Shown: one piece after another, positions 15,142 through 30,600 of the stretch
Numbering within the stretch: the stretch's first letter is position 1
Layout of the letters: each line of letters begins with the position of its first letter
Origin: Owenia fusiformis
Taxonomy: Eukaryota > Annelida > Polychaeta > Sabellida > Oweniidae
DNA: 64,000 bases
Assembly (NCBI GenBank): GCA_903813345.2
Contig: CAIIXF020000435.1
Coordinates: 1-64,000 of the forward strand
Reading direction: 5' to 3'
Notes under the pieces: model-generated
The model's input: only the letters and a program-made list of their open reading frames with translations
Told to the model about the DNA's origin: nothing
The model's database searches: none
Program-made: the position numbers and the translations under genes

Positions 15142-15612
15142 TTGCGGAATGTAGAACGACGCGTACGCTGCTCGAATCTACGTCGAAAGCTCTATAGACG
15201 TCTGGAAGGCCTATTTTTTGAAGGACTATTTTTTGACCTCGACGGATCCGCGAAGCACGAGCCAGACATTCTCCCCAACTACCTCCCTAGATTCCCTGTT
15301 CTTCAATCGACCATTATAGGCCCTCAAAGCGTCCCTAGAGCCATTTCCCTCTATACGCGTATGGCCAAATCCTATTATGATTTTTGCTTTTGTATGTGCG
15401 AAAGCAAAAATCTTTCTAACCACACGTTCTCATCAACGAGAGATATTTGGATAAATCTACTCATGCACGTTGTTAGGGGGCTAGGCGTAGTTGCTCGGAA
15501 ATTAGGTCAAATCCTTATCTGGGTCAAAGGTCGAAATCTAGGTCGAAATCTGCATTTCCGCTATTTCGGCCTCTCGAGCCTCCTTAAGAAGTCAGAATCG
15601 GAGGAAAACTAG
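15142..15612 (+). other. Fused 156-codon open frame in satellite monomer 22 (not a gene)
   Basis: Monomer 22 reads CTCTATAGACG where the other monomers read CTCTATATAGACG. The 2-bp loss joins two frames that are separate in every other monomer and gives a 156-codon reading frame. Its second half is the ordinary 83-codon satellite frame. The frame exists in one monomer of about 55, so it is an accident of the indel. It is recorded only because an automated gene caller would pick it as the longest frame in the array. Confidence 0.85.
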
Positions 15613-18600
15613 CTGGTCGGAAAGACAGTTTTCCGAGCATTAAAAAAACAGTGAACCAAATTGAAATCCGACCATTAGTTATCGCGATATACGCGTTTGA
15701 AGTTCGCGTACGGGCCACCGTTGCCGTATATCTAGACGGCACGAATACACTTGGTATACGTATCTCTGCGAACAACAGACATTTGAAAGAAAATAGGCCC
15801 GAACGATGACTAGAGCATTTCGTAAACAACGATTCCCTTCCTCAAACTAACGATTGCGGAATGTAGAACGACGCGTACGCTGCTCGAATCTACGTCGAAA
15901 GCTCTATATAGACGTCTGGAAGGCCTATTTTTTGAAGGACTATTTTTTGACCTCGACGGATCCGCGAAGCACGAGCCAGACATTCTCCCCAACTACCTCC
16001 CTAGATTCCCTGTTCTTCAATCGACCATTATAGGCCCTCAAAGCGTCCCTAGAGCCATTTCCCTCTATACGCGTATGGCCAAATCCTATTATGATTTTTG
16101 CTTTTGTATGTGCGAAAGCAAAAATCTTTCTAACCACACGTTCTCATCAACGAGAGATATTTGGATAAATCTACTCATGCACGTTGTTAGGGGGCTAGGC
16201 GTAGTTGCTCGGAAATTAGGTCAAATCCTTATCTGGGTCAAAGGTCGAAATCTAGGTCGAAATCTGCATTTCCGCTATTTCGGCCTCTCGAGCCTCCTTA
16301 AGAAGTCAGAATCGGAGGAAAACTAGCTGGTCGGAAAGACAGTTTTCCGAGCATTAAAAAAACAGTGAACCAAATTGAAATCCGACCATTAGTTATCGCG
16401 ATATACGCGTTTGAAGTTCGCGTACGGGCCACCGTTGCCGTATATCTAGACGGCACGAATACACTTGGTATACGTATCTCTGCGAACAACAGACATTTGA
16501 AAGAAAATAGGCCCGAACGATGACTAGAGCATTTCGTAAACAACGATTCCCTTCCTCAAACTAACGATTGCGGAATGTAGAACGACGCGTACGCTGCTCG
16601 AATCTACGTCGAAAGCTCTATATAGACGTCTGGAAGGCCTATTTTTTGAAGGACTATTTTTTGACCTCGACGGATCCGCGAAGCACGAGCCAGACATTCT
16701 CCCCAACTACCTCCCTAGATTCCCTGTTCTTCAATCGACCATTATAGGCCCTCAAAGCGTCCCTAGAGCCATTTCCCTCTATACGCGTATGGCCAAATCC
16801 TATTATGATTTTTGCTTTTGTATGTGCGAAAGCAAAAATCTTTCTAACCACACGTTCTCATCAACGAGAGATATTTGGATAAATCTACTCATGCACGTTG
16901 TTAGGGGGCTAGGCGTAGTTGCTCGGAAATTAGGTCAAATCCTTATCTGGGTCAAAGGTCGAAATCTAGGTCGAAATCTGCATTTCCGCTATTTCGGCCT
17001 CTCGAGCCTCCTTAAGAAGTCAGAATCGGAGGAAAACTAGCTGGTCGGAAAGACAGTTTTCCGAGCATTAAAAAAACAGTGAACCAAATTGAAATCCGAC
17101 CATTAGTTATCGCGATATACGCGTTTGAAGTTCGCGTACGGGCCACCGTTGCCGTATATCTAGACGGCACGAATACACTTGGTATACGTATCTCTGCGAA
17201 CAACAGACATTTGAAAGAAAATAGGCCCGAACGATGACTAGAGCATTTCGTAAACAACGATTCCCTTCCTCAAACTAACGATTGCGGAATGTAGAACGAC
17301 GCGTACGCTGCTCGAATCTACGTCGAAAGCTCTATATAGACGTCTGGAAGGCCTATTTTTTGAAGGACTATTTTTTGACCTCGACGGATCCGCGAAGCAC
17401 GAGCCAGACATTCTCCCCAACTACCTCCCTAGATTCCCTGTTCTTCAATCGACCATTATAGGCCCTCAAAGCGTCCCTAGAGCCATTTCCCTCTATACGC
17501 GTATGGCCAAATCCTATTATGATTTTTGCTTTTGTATGTGCGAAAGCAAAAATCTTTCTAACCACACGTTCTCATCAACGAGAGATATTTGGATAAATCT
17601 ACTCATGCACGTTGTTAGGGGGCTAGGCGTAGTTGCTCGGAAATTAGGTCAAATCCTTATCTGGGTCAAAGGTCGAAATCTAGGTCGAAATCTGCATTTC
17701 CGCTATTTCGGCCTCTCGAGCCTCCTTAAGAAGTCAGAATCGGAGGAAAACTAGCTGGTCGGAAAGACAGTTTTCCGAGCATTAAAAAAACAGTGAACCA
17801 AATTGAAATCCGACCATTAGTTATCGCGATATACGCGTTTGAAGTTCGCGTACGGGCCACCGTTGCCGTATATCTAGACGGCACGAATACACTTGGTATA
17901 CGTATCTCTGCGAACAACAGACATTTGAAAGAAAATAGGCCCGAACGATGACTAGAGCATTTCGTAAACAACGATTCCCTTCCTCAAACTAACGATTGCG
18001 GAATGTAGAACGACGCGTACGCTGCTCGAATCTACGTCGAAAGCTCTATATAGACGTCTGGAAGGCCTATTTTTTGAAGGACTATTTTTTGACCTCGACG
18101 GATCCGCGAAGCACGAGCCAGACATTCTCCCCAACTACCTCCCTAGATTCCCTGTTCTTCAATCGACCATTATAGGCCCTCAAAGCGTCCCTAGAGCCAT
18201 TTCCCTCTATACGCGTATGGCCAAATCCTATTATGATTTTTGCTTTTGTATGTGCGAAAGCAAAAATCTTTCTAACCACACGTTCTCATCAACGAGAGAT
18301 ATTTGGATAAATCTACTCATGCACGTTGTTAGGGGGCTAGGCGTAGTTGCTCGGAAATTAGGTCAAATCCTTATCTGGGTCAAAGGTCGAAATCTAGGTC
18401 GAAATCTGCATTTCCGCTATTTCGGCCTCTCGAGCCTCCTTAAGAAGTCAGAATCGGAGGAAAACTAGCTGGTCGGAAAGACAGTTTTCCGAGCATTAAA
18501 AAAACAGTGAACCAAATTGAAATCCGACCATTAGTTATCGCGATATACGCGTTTGAAGTTCGCGTACGGGCCACCGTTGCCGTATATCTAGACGGCACGA

Positions 18601-21600
18601 ATACACTTGGTATACGTATCTCTGCGAACAACAGACATTTGAAAGAAAATAGGCCCGAACGATGACTAGAGCATTTCGTAAACAACGATTCCCTTCCTCA
18701 AACTAACGATTGCGGAATGTAGAACGACGCGTACGCTGCTCGAATCTACGTCGAAAGCTCTATATAGACGTCTGGAAGGCCTATTTTTTGAAGGACTATT
18801 TTTTGACCTCGACGGATCCGCGAAGCACGAGCCAGACATTCTCCCCAACTACCTCCCTAGATTCCCTGTTCTTCAATCGACCATTATAGGCCCTCAAAGC
18901 GTCCCTAGAGCCATTTCCCTCTATACGCGTATGGCCAAATCCTATTATGATTTTTGCTTTTGTATGTGCGAAAGCAAAATCTTTCTAACCACACGTTCTC
19001 ATCAACGAGAGATATTTGGATAAATCTACTCATGCACGTTGTTAGGGGGCTAGGCGTAGTTGCTCGGAAATTAGGTCAAATCCTTATCTGGGTCAAAGGT
19101 CGAAATCTAGGTCGAAATCTGCATTTCCGCTATTTCGGCCTCTCGAGCCTCCTTAAGAAGTCAGAATCGGAGGAAAACTAGCTGGTCGGAAAGACAGTTT
19201 TCCGAGCATTAAAAAAACAGTGAACCAAATTGAAATCCGACCATTAGTTATCGCGATATACGCGTTTGAAGTTCGCGTACGGGCCACCGTTGCCGTATAT
19301 CTAGACGGCACGAATACACTTGGTATACGTATCTCTGCGAACAACAGACATTTGAAAGAAAATAGGCCCGAACGATGACTAGAGCATTTCGTAAACAACG
19401 ATTCCCTTCCTCAAACTAACGATTGCGGAATGTAGAACGACGCGTACGCTGCTCGAATCTACGTCGAAAGCTCTATATAGACGTCTGGAAGGCCTATTTT
19501 TTGAAGGACTATTTTTTGACCTCGACGGATCCGCGAAGCACGAGCCAGACATTCTCCCCAACTACCTCCCTAGATTCCCTGTTCTTCAATCGACCATTAT
19601 AGGCCCTCAAAGCGTCCCTAGAGCCATTTCCCTCTATACGCGTATGGCCAAATCCTATTATGATTTTTGCTTTTGTATGTGCGAAAGCAAAAATCTTTCT
19701 AACCACACGTTCTCATCAACGAGAGATATTTGGATAAATCTACTCATGCACGTTGTTAGGGGGCTAGGCGTAGTTGCTCGGAAATTAGGTCAAATCCTTA
19801 TCTGGGTCAAAGGTCGAAATCTAGGTCGAAATCTGCATTTCCGCTATTTCGGCCTCTCGAGCCTCCTTAAGAAGTCAGAATCGGAGGAAAACTAGCTGGT
19901 CGGAAAGACAGTTTTCCGAGCATTAAAAAAACAGTGAACCAAATTGAAATCCGACCATTAGTTATCGCGATATACGCGTTTGAAGTTCGCGTACGGGCCA
20001 CCGTTGCCGTATATCTAGACGGCACGAATACACTTGGTATACGTATCTCTGCGAACAACAGACATTTGAAAGAAAATAGGCCCGAACGATGACTAGAGCA
20101 TTTCGTAAACAACGATTCCCTTCCTCAAACTAACGATTGCGGAATGTAGAACGACGCGTACGCTGCTCGAATCTACGTCGAAAGCTCTATATAGACGTCT
20201 GGAAGGCCTATTTTTTGAAGGACTATTTTTTGACCTCGACGGATCCGCGAAGCACGAGCCAGACATTCTCCCCAACTACCTCCCTAGATTCCCTGTTCTT
20301 CAATCGACCATTATAGGCCCTCAAAGCGTCCCTAGAGCCATTTCCCTCTATACGCGTATGGCCAAATCCTATTATGATTTTTGCTTTTGTATGTGCGAAA
20401 GCAAAAATCTTTCTAACCACACGTTCTCATCAACGAGAGATATTTGGATAAATCTACTCATGCACGTTGTTAGGGGGCTAGGCGTAGTTGCTCGGAAATT
20501 AGGTCAAATCCTTATCTGGGTCAAAGGTCGAAATCTAGGTCGAAATCTGCATTTCCGCTATTTCGGCCTCTCGAGCCTCCTTAAGAAGTCAGAATCGGAG
20601 GAAAACTAGCTGGTCGGAAAGACAGTTTTCCGAGCATTAAAAAAACAGTGAACCAAATTGAAATCCGACCATTAGTTATCGCGATATACGCGTTTGAAGT
20701 TCGCGTACGGGCCACCGTTGCCGTATATCTAGACGGCACGAATACACTTGGTATACGTATCTCTGCGAACAACAGACATTTGAAAGAAAATAGGCCCGAA
20801 CGATGACTAGAGCATTTCGTAAACAACGATTCCCTTCCTCAAACTAACGATTGCGGAATGTAGAACGACGCGTACGCTGCTCGAATCTACGTCGAAAGCT
20901 CTATATAGACGTCTGGAAGGCCTATTTTTTGAAGGACTATTTTTTGACCTCGACGGATCCGCGAAGCACGAGCCAGACATTCTCCCCAACTACCTCCCTA
21001 GATTCCCTGTTCTTCAATCGACCATTATAGGCCCTCAAAGCGTCCCTAGAGCCATTTCCCTCTATACGCGTATGGCCAAATCCTATTATGATTTTTGCTT
21101 TTGTATGTGCGAAAGCAAAAATCTTTCTAACCACACGTTCTCATCAACGAGAGATATTTGGATAAATCTACTCATGCACGTTGTTAGGGGGCTAGGCGTA
21201 GTTGCTCGGAAATTAGGTCAAATCCTTATCTGGGTCAAAGGTCGAAATCTAGGTCGAAATCTGCATTTCCGCTATTTCGGCCTCTCGAGCCTCCTTAAGA
21301 AGTCAGAATCGGAGGAAAACTAGCTGGTCGGAAAGACAGTTTTCCGAGCATTAAAAAAACAGTGAACCAAATTGAAATCCGACCATTAGTTATCGCGATA
21401 TACGCGTTTGAAGTTCGCGTACGGGCCACCGTTGCCGTATATCTAGACGGCACGAATACACTTGGTATACGTATCTCTGCGAACAACAGACATTTGAAAG
21501 AAAATAGGCCCGAACGATGACTAGAGCATTTCGTAAACAACGATTCCCTTCCTCAAACTAACGATTGCGGAATGTAGAACGACGCGTACGCTGCTCGAAT

Positions 21601-24600
21601 CTACGTCGAAAGCTCTATATAGACGTCTGGAAGGCCTATTTTTTGAAGGACTATTTTTTGACCTCGACGGATCCGCGAAGCACGAGCCAGACATTCTCCC
21701 CAACTACCTCCCTAGATTCCCTGTTCTTCAATCGACCATTATAGGCCCTCAAAGCGTCCCTAGAGCCATTTCCCTCTATACGCGTATGGCCAAATCCTAT
21801 TATGATTTTTGCTTTTGTATGTGCGAAAGCAAAAATCTTTCTAACCACACGTTCTCATCAACGAGAGATATTTGGATAAATCTACTCATGCACGTTGTTA
21901 GGGGGCTAGGCGTAGTTGCTCGGAAATTAGGTCAAATCCTTATCTGGGTCAAAGGTCGAAATCTAGGTCGAAATCTGCATTTCCGCTATTTCGGCCTCTC
22001 GAGCCTCCTTAAGAAGTCAGAATCGGAGGAAAACTAGCTGGTCGGAAAGACAGTTTTCCGAGCATTAAAAAAACAGTGAACCAAATTGAAATCCGACCAT
22101 TAGTTATCGCGATATACGCGTTTGAAGTTCGCGTACGGGCCACCGTTGCCGTATATCTAGACGGCACGAATACACTTGGTATACGTATCTCTGCGAACAA
22201 CAGACATTTGAAAGAAAATAGGCCCGAACGATGACTAGAGCATTTCGTAAACAACGATTCCCTTCCTCAAACTAACGATTGCGGAATGTAGAACGACGCG
22301 TACGCTGCTCGAATCTACGTCGAAAGCTCTATATAGACGTCTGGAAGGCCTATTTTTTGAAGGACTATTTTTTGACCTCGACGGATCCGCGAAGCACGAG
22401 CCAGACATTCTCCCCAACTACCTCCCTAGATTCCCTGTTCTTCAATCGACCATTATAGGCCCTCAAAGCGTCCCTAGAGCCATTTCCCTCTATACGCGTA
22501 TGGCCAAATCCTATTATGATTTTTGCTTTTGTATGTGCGAAAGCAAAAATCTTTCTAACCACACGTTCTCATCAACGAGAGATATTTGGATAAATCTACT
22601 CATGCACGTTGTTAGGGGGCTAGGCGTAGTTGCTCGGAAATTAGGTCAAATCCTTATCTGGGTCAAAGGTCGAAATCTAGGTCGAAATCTGCATTTCCGC
22701 TATTTCGGCCTCTCGAGCCTCCTTAAGAAGTCAGAATCGGAGGAAAACTAGCTGGTCGGAAAGACAGTTTTCCGAGCATTAAAAAAACAGTGAACCAAAT
22801 TGAAATCCGACCATTAGTTATCGCGATATACGCGTTTGAAGTTCGCGTACGGGCCACCGTTGCCGTATATCTAGACGGCACGAATACACTTGGTATACGT
22901 ATCTCTGCGAACAACAGACATTTGAAAGAAAATAGGCCCGAACGATGACTAGAGCATTTCGTAAACAACGATTCCCTTCCTCAAACTAACGATTGCGGAA
23001 TGTAGAACGACGCGTACGCTGCTCGAATCTACGTCGAAAGCTCTATATAGACGTCTGGAAGGCCTATTTTTTGAAGGACTATTTTTTGACCTCGACGGAT
23101 CCGCGAAGCACGAGCCAGACATTCTCCCCAACTACCTCCCTAGATTCCCTGTTCTTCAATCGACCATTATAGGCCCTCAAAGCGTCCCTAGAGCCATTTC
23201 CCTCTATACGCGTATGGCCAAATCCTATTATGATTTTTGCTTTTGTATGTGCGAAAGCAAAAATCTTTCTAACCACACGTTCTCATCAACGAGAGATATT
23301 TGGATAAATCTACTCATGCACGTTGTTAGGGGGCTAGGCGTAGTTGCTCGGAAATTAGGTCAAATCCTTATCTGGGTCAAAGGTCGAAATCTAGGTCGAA
23401 ATCTGCATTTCCGCTATTTCGGCCTCTCGAGCCTCCTTAAGAAGTCAGAATCGGAGGAAAACTAGCTGGTCGGAAAGACAGTTTTCCGAGCATTAAAAAA
23501 ACAGTGAACCAAATTGAAATCCGACCATTAGTTATCGCGATATACGCGTTTGAAGTTCGCGTACGGGCCACCGTTGCCGTATATCTAGACGGCACGAATA
23601 CACTTGGTATACGTATCTCTGCGAACAACAGACATTTGAAAGAAAATAGGCCCGAACGATGACTAGAGCATTTCGTAAACAACGATTCCCTTCCTCAAAC
23701 TAACGATTGCGGAATGTAGAACGACGCGTACGCTGCTCGAATCTACGTCGAAAGCTCTATATAGACGTCTGGAAGGCCTATTTTTTGAAGGACTATTTTT
23801 TGACCTCGACGGATCCGCGAAGCACGAGCCAGACATTCTCCCCAACTACCTCCCTAGATTCCCTGTTCTTCAATCGACCATTATAGGCCCTCAAAGCGTC
23901 CCTAGAGCCATTTCCCTCTATACGCGTATGGCCAAATCCTATTATGATTTTTGCTTTTGTATGTGCGAAAGCAAAAATCTTTCTAACCACACGTTCTCAT
24001 CAACGAGAGATATTTGGATAAATCTACTCATGCACGTTGTTAGGGGGCTAGGCGTAGTTGCTCGGAAATTAGGTCAAATCCTTATCTGGGTCAAAGGTCG
24101 AAATCTAGGTCGAAATCTGCATTTCCGCTATTTCGGCCTCTCGAGCCTCCTTAAGAAGTCAGAATCGGAGGAAAACTAGCTGGTCGGAAAGACAGTTTTC
24201 CGAGCATTAAAAAAACAGTGAACCAAATTGAAATCCGACCATTAGTTATCGCGATATACGCGTTTGAAGTTCGCGTACGGGCCACCGTTGCCGTATATCT
24301 AGACGGCACGAATACACTTGGTATACGTATCTCTGCGAACAACAGACATTTGAAAGAAAATAGGCCCGAACGATGACTAGAGCATTTCGTAAACAACGAT
24401 TCCCTTCCTCAAACTAACGATTGCGGAATGTAGAACGACGCGTACGCTGCTCGAATCTACGTCGAAAGCTCTATATAGACGTCTGGAAGGCCTATTTTTT
24501 GAAGGACTATTTTTTGACCTCGACGGATCCGCGAAGCACGAGCCAGACATTCTCCCCAACTACCTCCCTAGATTCCCTGTTCTTCAATCGACCATTATAG

Positions 24601-27600
24601 GCCCTCAAAGCGTCCCTAGAGCCATTTCCCTCTATACGCGTATGGCCAAATCCTATTATGATTTTTGCTTTTGTATGTGCGAAAGCAAAAATCTTTCTAA
24701 CCACACGTTCTCATCAACGAGAGATATTTGGATAAATCTACTCATGCACGTTGTTAGGGGGCTAGGCGTAGTTGCTCGGAAATTAGGTCAAATCCTTATC
24801 TGGGTCAAAGGTCGAAATCTAGGTCGAAATCTGCATTTCCGCTATTTCGGCCTCTCGAGCCTCCTTAAGAAGTCAGAATCGGAGGAAAACTAGCTGGTCG
24901 GAAAGACAGTTTTCCGAGCATTAAAAAAACAGTGAACCAAATTGAAATCCGACCATTAGTTATCGCGATATACGCGTTTGAAGTTCGCGTACGGGCCACC
25001 GTTGCCGTATATCTAGACGGCACGAATACACTTGGTATACGTATCTCTGCGAACAACAGACATTTGAAAGAAAATAGGCCCGAACGATGACTAGAGCATT
25101 TCGTAAACAACGATTCCCTTCCTCAAACTAACGATTGCGGAATGTAGAACGACGCGTACGCTGCTCGAATCTACGTCGAAAGCTCTATATAGACGTCTGG
25201 AAGGCCTATTTTTTGAAGGACTATTTTTTGACCTCGACGGATCCGCGAAGCACGAGCCAGACATTCTCCCCAACTACCTCCCTAGATTCCCTGTTCTTCA
25301 ATCGACCATTATAGGCCCTCAAAGCGTCCCTAGAGCCATTTCCCTCTATACGCGTATGGCCAAATCCTATTATGATTTTTGCTTTTGTATGTGCGAAAGC
25401 AAAAATCTTTCTAACCACACGTTCTCATCAACGAGAGATATTTGGATAAATCTACTCATGCACGTTGTTAGGGGGCTAGGCGTAGTTGCTCGGAAATTAG
25501 GTCAAATCCTTATCTGGGTCAAAGGTCGAAATCTAGGTCGAAATCTGCATTTCCGCTATTTCGGCCTCTCGAGCCTCCTTAAGAAGTCAGAATCGGAGGA
25601 AAACTAGCTGGTCGGAAAGACAGTTTTCCGAGCATTAAAAAAACAGTGAACCAAATTGAAATCCGACCATTAGTTATCGCGATATACGCGTTTGAAGTTC
25701 GCGTACGGGCCACCGTTGCCGTATATCTAGACGGCACGAATACACTTGGTATACGTATCTCTGCGAACAACAGACATTTGAAAGAAAATAGGCCCGAACG
25801 ATGACTAGAGCATTTCGTAAACAACGATTCCCTTCCTCAAACTAACGATTGCGGAATGTAGAACGACGCGTACGCTGCTCGAATCTACGTCGAAAGCTCT
25901 ATATAGACGTCTGGAAGGCCTATTTTTTGAAGGACTATTTTTTGACCTCGACGGATCCGCGAAGCACGAGCCAGACATTCTCCCCAACTACCTCCCTAGA
26001 TTCCCTGTTCTTCAATCGACCATTATAGGCCCTCAAAGCGTCCCTAGAGCCATTTCCCTCTATACGCGTATGGCCAAATCCTATTATGATTTTTGCTTTT
26101 GTATGTGCGAAAGCAAAAATCTTTCTAACCACACGTTCTCATCAACGAGAGATATTTGGATAAATCTACTCATGCACGTTGTTAGGGGGCTAGGCGTAGT
26201 TGCTCGGAAATTAGGTCAAATCCTTATCTGGGTCAAAGGTCGAAATCTAGGTCGAAATCTGCATTTCCGCTATTTCGGCCTCTCGAGCCTCCTTAAGAAG
26301 TCAGAATCGGAGGAAAACTAGCTGGTCGGAAAGACAGTTTTCCGAGCATTAAAAAAACAGTGAACCAAATTGAAATCCGACCATTAGTTATCGCGATATA
26401 CGCGTTTGAAGTTCGCGTACGGGCCACCGTTGCCGTATATCTAGACGGCACGAATACACTTGGTATACGTATCTCTGCGAACAACAGACATTTGAAAGAA
26501 AATAGGCCCGAACGATGACTAGAGCATTTCGTAAACAACGATTCCCTTCCTCAAACTAACGATTGCGGAATGTAGAACGACGCGTACGCTGCTCGAATCT
26601 ACGTCGAAAGCTCTATATAGACGTCTGGAAGGCCTATTTTTTGAAGGACTATTTTTTGACCTCGACGGATCCGCGAAGCACGAGCCAGACATTCTCCCCA
26701 ACTACCTCCCTAGATTCCCTGTTCTTCAATCGACCATTATAGGCCCTCAAAGCGTCCCTAGAGCCATTTCCCTCTATACGCGTATGGCCAAATCCTATTA
26801 TGATTTTTGCTTTTGTATGTGCGAAAGCAAAAATCTTTCTAACCACACGTTCTCATCAACGAGAGATATTTGGATAAATCTACTCATGCACGTTGTTAGG
26901 GGGCTAGGCGTAGTTGCTCGGAAATTAGGTCAAATCCTTATCTGGGTCAAAGGTCGAAATCTAGGTCGAAATCTGCATTTCCGCTATTTCGGCCTCTCGA
27001 GCCTCCTTAAGAAGTCAGAATCGGAGGAAAACTAGCTGGTCGGAAAGACAGTTTTCCGAGCATTAAAAAAACAGTGAACCAAATTGAAATCCGACCATTA
27101 GTTATCGCGATATACGCGTTTGAAGTTCGCGTACGGGCCACCGTTGCCGTATATCTAGACGGCACGAATACACTTGGTATACGTATCTCTGCGAACAACA
27201 GACATTTGAAAGAAAATAGGCCCGAACGATGACTAGAGCATTTCGTAAACAACGATTCCCTTCCTCAAACTAACGATTGCGGAATGTAGAACGACGCGTA
27301 CGCTGCTCGAATCTACGTCGAAAGCTCTATATAGACGTCTGGAAGGCCTATTTTTTGAAGGACTATTTTTTGACCTCGACGGATCCGCGAAGCACGAGCC
27401 AGACATTCTCCCCAACTACCTCCCTAGATTCCCTGTTCTTCAATCGACCATTATAGGCCCTCAAAGCGTCCCTAGAGCCATTTCCCTCTATACGCGTATG
27501 GCCAAATCCTATTATGATTTTTGCTTTTGTATGTGCGAAAGCAAAAATCTTTCTAACCACACGTTCTCATCAACGAGAGATATTTGGATAAATCTACTCA

Positions 27601-30600
27601 TGCACGTTGTTAGGGGGCTAGGCGTAGTTGCTCGGAAATTAGGTCAAATCCTTATCTGGGTCAAAGGTCGAAATCTAGGTCGAAATCTGCATTTCCGCTA
27701 TTTCGGCCTCTCGAGCCTCCTTAAGAAGTCAGAATCGGAGGAAAACTAGCTGGTCGGAAAGACAGTTTTCCGAGCATTAAAAAAACAGTGAACCAAATTG
27801 AAATCCGACCATTAGTTATCGCGATATACGCGTTTGAAGTTCGCGTACGGGCCACCGTTGCCGTATATCTAGACGGCACGAATACACTTGGTATACGTAT
27901 CTCTGCGAACAACAGACATTTGAAAGAAAATAGGCCCGAACGATGACTAGAGCATTTCGTAAACAACGATTCCCTTCCTCAAACTAACGATTGCGGAATG
28001 TAGAACGACGCGTACGCTGCTCGAATCTACGTCGAAAGCTCTATATAGACGTCTGGAAGGCCTATTTTTTGAAGGACTATTTTTTGACCTCGACGGATCC
28101 GCGAAGCACGAGCCAGACATTCTCCCCAACTACCTCCCTAGATTCCCTGTTCTTCAATCGACCATTATAGGCCCTCAAAGCGTCCCTAGAGCCATTTCCC
28201 TCTATACGCGTATGGCCAAATCCTATTATGATTTTTGCTTTTGTATGTGCGAAAGCAAAAATCTTTCTAACCACACGTTCTCATCAACGAGAGATATTTG
28301 GATAAATCTACTCATGCACGTTGTTAGGGGGCTAGGCGTAGTTGCTCGGAAATTAGGTCAAATCCTTATCTGGGTCAAAGGTCGAAATCTAGGTCGAAAT
28401 CTGCATTTCCGCTATTTCGGCCTCTCGAGCCTCCTTAAGAAGTCAGAATCGGAGGAAAACTAGCTGGTCGGAAAGACAGTTTTCCGAGCATTAAAAAAAC
28501 AGTGAACCAAATTGAAATCCGACCATTAGTTATCGCGATATACGCGTTTGAAGTTCGCGTACGGGCCACCGTTGCCGTATATCTAGACGGCACGAATACA
28601 CTTGGTATACGTATCTCTGCGAACAACAGACATTTGAAAGAAAATAGGCCCGAACGATGACTAGAGCATTTCGTAAACAACGATTCCCTTCCTCAAACTA
28701 ACGATTGCGGAATGTAGAACGACGCGTACGCTGCTCGAATCTACGTCGAAAGCTCTATATAGACGTCTGGAAGGCCTATTTTTTGAAGGACTATTTTTTG
28801 ACCTCGACGGATCCGCGAAGCACGAGCCAGACATTCTCCCCAACTACCTCCCTAGATTCCCTGTTCTTCAATCGACCATTATAGGCCCTCAAAGCGTCCC
28901 TAGAGCCATTTCCCTCTATACGCGTATGGCCAAATCCTATTATGATTTTTGCTTTTGTATGTGCGAAAGCAAAAATCTTTCTAACCACACGTTCTCATCA
29001 ACGAGAGATATTTGGATAAATCTACTCATGCACGTTGTTAGGGGGCTAGGCGTAGTTGCTCGGAAATTAGGTCAAATCCTTATCTGGGTCAAAGGTCGAA
29101 ATCTAGGTCGAAATCTGCATTTCCGCTATTTCGGCCTCTCGAGCCTCCTTAAGAAGTCAGAATCGGAGGAAAACTAGCTGGTCGGAAAGACAGTTTTCCG
29201 AGCATTAAAAAAACAGTGAACCAAATTGAAATCCGACCATTAGTTATCGCGATATACGCGTTTGAAGTTCGCGTACGGGCCACCGTTGCCGTATATCTAG
29301 ACGGCACGAATACACTTGGTATACGTATCTCTGCGAACAACAGACATTTGAAAGAAAATAGGCCCGAACGATGACTAGAGCATTTCGTAAACAACGATTC
29401 CCTTCCTCAAACTAACGATTGCGGAATGTAGAACGACGCGTACGCTGCTCGAATCTACGTCGAAAGCTCTATATAGACGTCTGGAAGGCCTATTTTTTGA
29501 AGGACTATTTTTTGACCTCGACGGATCCGCGAAGCACGAGCCAGACATTCTCCCCAACTACCTCCCTAGATTCCCTGTTCTTCAATCGACCATTATAGGC
29601 CCTCAAAGCGTCCCTAGAGCCATTTCCCTCTATACGCGTATGGCCAAATCCTATTATGATTTTTGCTTTTGTATGTGCGAAAGCAAAAATCTTTCTAACC
29701 ACACGTTCTCATCAACGAGAGATATTTGGATAAATCTACTCATGCACGTTGTTAGGGGGCTAGGCGTAGTTGCTCGGAAATTAGGTCAAATCCTTATCTG
29801 GGTCAAAGGTCGAAATCTAGGTCGAAATCTGCATTTCCGCTATTTCGGCCTCTCGAGCCTCCTTAAGAAGTCAGAATCGGAGGAAAACTAGCTGGTCGGA
29901 AAGACAGTTTTCCGAGCATTAAAAAAACAGTGAACCAAATTGAAATCCGACCATTAGTTATCGCGATATACGCGTTTGAAGTTCGCGTACGGGCCACCGT
30001 TGCCGTATATCTAGACGGCACGAATACACTTGGTATACGTATCTCTGCGAACAACAGACATTTGAAAGAAAATAGGCCCGAACGATGACTAGAGCATTTC
30101 GTAAACAACGATTCCCTTCCTCAAACTAACGATTGCGGAATGTAGAACGACGCGTACGCTGCTCGAATCTACGTCGAAAGCTCTATATAGACGTCTGGAA
30201 GGCCTATTTTTTGAAGGACTATTTTTTGACCTCGACGGATCCGCGAAGCACGAGCCAGACATTCTCCCCAACTACCTCCCTAGATTCCCTGTTCTTCAAT
30301 CGACCATTATAGGCCCTCAAAGCGTCCCTAGAGCCATTTCCCTCTATACGCGTATGGCCAAATCCTATTATGATTTTTGCTTTTGTATGTGCGAAAGCAA
30401 AAATCTTTCTAACCACACGTTCTCATCAACGAGAGATATTTGGATAAATCTACTCATGCACGTTGTTAGGGGGCTAGGCGTAGTTGCTCGGAAATTAGGT
30501 CAAATCCTTATCTGGGTCAAAGGTCGAAATCTAGGTCGAAATCTGCATTTCCGCTATTTCGGCCTCTCGAGCCTCCTTAAGAAGTCAGAATCGGAGGAAA